A stretch of DNA of 64,000 bases from Antennarius striatus (taxonomy: Eukaryota > Chordata > Actinopteri > Lophiiformes > Antennariidae), in contig NC_090794.1 of NCBI RefSeq assembly GCF_040054535.1, positions 3,780,501 to 3,844,500 of the forward strand, given 5' to 3'. Numbering within the stretch: the first letter of the stretch is position 1; each line of letters starts with the position of its first letter. A program made the translations under genes and the position numbers. The notes beneath the pieces were generated by a model. The model ran no database searches, was not told the origin of the DNA, and saw only the letters and a list, made by a program, of their open reading frames with translations. Positions 62,425-64,000 of the stretch are shown here, piece by piece.

Positions 62425-64000
62425 CATCATTCAGGTAAAACGGTTCCACCGTCCACACGCAGACGGGTAACCGGAGTTTTCAAAAACCATCACTTTTGTG
62501 ACAGAAATTTGAATTGATGCACTTAACCGTAGGAAAATAGATCTGGGTTTGGAAACACCCGACTATGTGTTGACATGACCTTAACCTAGAACTGACTAAA
62601 CTGACCCCAGCTCAGCATCCTGCCCCAACATGTTGTGGTGCATGGCGTCATTCCCCCTCCTCTTACCCTAAAGGGCCCGTCACTCTGGAACCGGGTCAGC
62701 CTGGATCATGACATCCTTCATGACCCTTTCCGTTGTTCAGAGCTCGATGTTCAGGCTCCTCAGACGACTGCAGGCTTTTCTTTACAGATGAACATCTTCA
62801 TAAATGCTTTTTAAGTCACTATTAAAGATCTGTCTTCACCAAACACTTTAATGAATCCGATGGGAGGCTCTTTCCTGTTTGATTAGTTAATACAGCAGTA
62901 TTTCCTCTATTCATCTGTCAAATGTGTAAATACATTGACAGCCGGGCCTTGGCCGATGAATGCACTTTACTAAGTGCCCTTCAAGGCTAACAGCTAATAG
63001 CTCTGCTAAACTGTGCTTACCCATCTGTTGAAGGCTTTGTCTTGAACGCGCTCAGATGTGAACATGAAGCTTCCGAGTGTTAACCCTAAAGGCCCCCGGT
63101 TCCACTGCATCTGGTGTAATCATGCATAATCTGCGGTAGCTAACGCTAACTCAACTAAAACCATCCGTTAGCAGCAGTCCTGTAGGGAGTCGACTGCAGC
63201 AGTTGTGGATCAAACTCTGCTTCTTTGTCTTCCCCAGGGGATTCATTCACTCAATTCCGGTTTTCCGAGGAGAAGGACCGGGAGATGGAATCATTTGCCA
63301 TCAGTCAGGTAAATCTATATCGAACCCATTATTCAGGGCTGTGCTTTGTTACACAGTGTTTTATGGATTTGAGAGGGATGGAGCCCTCAGTTGTCCGAGG
63401 ATCTGGTTTGTTGATTTAAGTCCTGATGCAAACCCCCCCCCCCCCAAAAAAAGCAACTCCAGACACGCAATAGATCTTTATTGGTTTAACTCCACATTCC
63501 GCTGGTTGGTTTTTATGTTGTGGTCGCTAACAGCTGTTTTTATGGTTTGTTGCCCCCCCCCTCTCTCTAGATGTCTGACATGTTCCTGGATCTCCCGGCC
63601 CTCGCAGACCTTGTCCAACAAGTCCCCCTCCATCAGAGACTCAATCTGGAGCCTGAGCTGGTTCAGGTGGGCTGCTGGACTTCCTTTATCAGTTGTAAGT
63701 TTTTAAATCTCACTGTGGGCCATTCATTCTGATGCCATTCTCATTTTAGGTCGCGACACCGCTGGAGCTGCCCACTGTGAGCCTCCCACCCAAACAGAGG
63801 GTCCCCAAATTAGCCACATTCGCTCCTCCGCCTGGAGCTTTAAAAGATCACACCACCAACCAGCAGGTTCCTACGGCCGCGATGCCTGCATCGGACGCAG
63901 AAGCAAGGGTTCCCTCATGCTCTGGGGAGTGTCTGTTGAGGATACCAGTGGAGGAGGAGGAGGATGAAGAGCTGGACCAGCTGCTCAGTTTGCAGAAAAC
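40324..64000 (+). CDS. AVEN: cell death regulator Aven (3' end beyond window)
   Basis: Five exons seen: 40324-40518, 42781-42952, 63238-63308, 63571-63666 and 63750 to the window edge, in frame for 261 residues. Exon 1 encodes an Arg/Gly-rich region (RG/RGG boxes, residues about 6-55). Exon 2 has the conserved SNWDRY (90-95) and QRGTDYHILLESAG, exon 3 GDSFTQFRF (123-131), exon 4 QRLNLEPELVQ, and exon 5 TPLELPTV and an acidic EELDQLLSLQ. In mammals Aven binds Bcl-xL and Apaf-1, restrains caspase activation and activates ATM; its RGG box binds G-quadruplex RNA. Human AVEN is about 362 residues with a longer Arg/Gly region. Intron 2 is about 20.3 kb and intron 1 about 2.3 kb. The final coding part lies past the right edge. 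Confidence 0.93.
40519..42780 (+). other. AVEN intron 1
   Basis: Intron bounded by AGG/gtaaga and tctttaag/AAC. It holds a long GT microsatellite and no other recognisable feature. It is the place where CHRM5 minus-strand leader exons could sit, but I cannot pick one out. Confidence 0.7.
40904..40959. repeat. (GT)n microsatellite
   Basis: About 28 uninterrupted GT copies in AVEN intron 1, roughly 390 bp after exon 1. Confidence 0.97.
44150..44230. repeat. possible retroelement tail
   Basis: TTAGATTCAAATTTCTTGTCATTGCACAGCA followed by GTACGAAAAAAATAC resembles a recurrent fish repeat motif of the type TTTATTGTCATTGCACA...ACGAAAT. Weak and without coding sequence. Confidence 0.3.
45487..45545 (+). 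repeat. non-LTR 3' stem-loop and tail
   Basis: A perfect 14-bp stem (GATCCCAAACTGAA at 45492-45505 with its complement at 45509-45522) and 3-nt loop are followed by ATTAAAGTATATCTAATCTAAT. A GGGATCATTAAAGTAT-type hairpin tail with short terminal repeats is characteristic of Rex/L2-like non-LTR retrotransposon 3' ends in fish. No coding portion is present. Confidence 0.6.
45655..46170 (+). repeat. possible degraded DNA transposon remnant
   Basis: Begins near TCAAAATGATTCAACCCCC and includes GAGGAATGGGCTAATATTCC and CTGCCAGAGGCTGGTGTCTGG further on. I recall this combination from dispersed fish and amphibian elements, but could not confirm the family or any intact frame. Confidence 0.3.
46981..47002 (+). 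other. G-quadruplex candidate
   Basis: Four G-runs (GGGG, GGGGGG, GGGG, GGG) separated by T, AGT and T, meeting the usual G3+N1-7 pattern on the transcribed-RNA sense of AVEN intron 2. Confidence 0.65.
47133..47170. repeat. C-homopolymer tracts
   Basis: A 15-base C run, CGCC and CACCATCAC spacers and a further run of about 10 C. Potential G-quadruplex on the minus strand or i-motif on the plus strand; also prone to length errors in sequencing. Confidence 0.9.
48873..48921. repeat. (GT)n microsatellite
   Basis: About 24 GT copies in AVEN intron 2. Confidence 0.96.
50223..50317. repeat. (CA)n microsatellite
   Basis: About 47 uninterrupted CA copies in AVEN intron 2, the longest pure dinucleotide run here. 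Confidence 0.97.
50731..50927 (+). other. cryptic exon-like segment in AVEN intron 2
   Basis: A long polypyrimidine tract ending cttcag (50725-50730) precedes 197 bases that end in AATACAG followed by gtaggtg, so both splice sites are strong. Joined to AVEN exon 2 in phase 1 it would read through about 50 codons to a TGA, so it cannot be a normal AVEN coding exon. A different frame is open for its whole length. It may be a poison exon, an exon of a non-coding transcript, or chance. Confidence 0.3.
56860..57290 (+). repeat. interspersed repeat copy B
   Basis: Plus-strand copy of the family seen in reverse at 31281-31490: CCGTCCGTCCACCATTTTC, AAGATGAAAGAAAAAGCACA, GGCAAAGGGGATGAAAATGA, then ACCTTGACCTTGAAAAAATAGG with a second AGGTCAAG. 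A partial internal repetition (CATATCTGAGGAACCAGATA near 57010 and CATCTCTGAAACCTGATGAG near 57153, followed in both by an A-rich and AGACA/AAGCCAGAGG block) suggests several repeat units of about 140-150 bp. Confidence 0.8.
58020..58048. repeat. short (GT)n tract
   Basis: About 14 GT copies with one GA interruption in AVEN intron 2. Confidence 0.85.
59787..59834. repeat. (CA)n microsatellite
   Basis: About 24 CA copies followed by a C/T-rich stretch in AVEN intron 2. Confidence 0.96.
62301..62422. repeat. (CA)n microsatellite with ACAT interruptions
   Basis: About 60 CA copies in total with two CATA interruptions, the longest dinucleotide array in the window, less than 1 kb upstream of AVEN exon 3. 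Confidence 0.97.

Larger units (their letters stand above)
42953..63237 (+). other. AVEN intron 2, about 20.3 kb
   Basis: Bounded by GCAG/gtgaga and ttccccag/GGGATT. I find no second protein-coding gene inside. It contains several CA/GT microsatellites, retroelement tails, a dispersed repeat copy, G- and C-homopolymer tracts and one exon-like segment at 50731-50927. By position it may carry regulatory elements for AVEN, CHRM5 or the gene beyond the right edge. Confidence 0.75.

Noticed and set aside
62208-62470. His/Thr- and Cys/Val-repeat ORFs over CA arrays
   Set aside because: Frames over dinucleotide microsatellites are open by default in several frames and do not indicate genes. The same applies near 3.8, 40.9, 48.9, 50.2 and 59.8 kb.
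1-64000. CRISPR arrays, prophage, operons or defence systems
   Set aside because: No direct-repeat/spacer arrays and no prokaryotic gene organisation; spliced vertebrate genes dominate.

Overview
This is a vertebrate nuclear window, almost certainly from a teleost fish. The evidence is spliced genes with GT-AG introns, long CA/GT microsatellites, a degenerate Tc1-family transposase, tRNA-derived SINE-like repeats, and a four-gene block that matches the human 15q14 neighbourhood: KATNBL1, EMC7, CHRM5 and AVEN, with relative orientations preserved. Nothing looks prokaryotic or viral in organisation.

Layout. Positions 1-20.6 kb are gene-poor, AT-rich intergenic sequence holding microsatellites, hairpins and a broken Tc1 transposase (16.2-16.6 kb). 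At 20.6-21.2 kb there is a promoter-like stretch with a possible tiny gene, low confidence. At 22.9-25.4 kb lies a pogo/Tigger neighbourhood: a roughly 315-bp MITE with pogo-like termini and an intact 427-codon Tigger-like ORF on the minus strand whose DDE catalytic core has been deleted. KATNBL1 (+, nine coding exons, 26572-30242) and EMC7 (+, five exons, 32305-34935) follow. CHRM5 (-, single coding exon, 38127-39659) stands head to head with AVEN (+, from 40324, running off the right edge). AVEN intron 2 covers about 20.3 kb and fills most of the right third of the window. I assembled exon joins by hand; reading frame is kept across every join and each protein matches its family along its length.

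Function. The four host genes are not a pathway. They are a katanin regulatory subunit-like protein (microtubule severing), an ER membrane protein insertase subunit, a Gq-coupled muscarinic acetylcholine receptor and an anti-apoptotic RGG-box protein. Their linkage is conserved synteny, not an operon.

Most interesting signals: (1) the DDE-less Tigger ORF that keeps its DNA-binding and C-terminal domains; (2) a tandem pair of hairpin units with reciprocally inverted loops downstream of CHRM5; (3) a large palindrome plus partial direct duplication inside KATNBL1 intron 5; (4) upstream ORFs at KATNBL1 and CHRM5, the first overlapping the main start as ATGA; (5) a cryptic exon-like segment inside AVEN intron 2. 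I found no convincing previously undescribed multi-gene system. Repeat family assignments are from pattern memory and were not searched.
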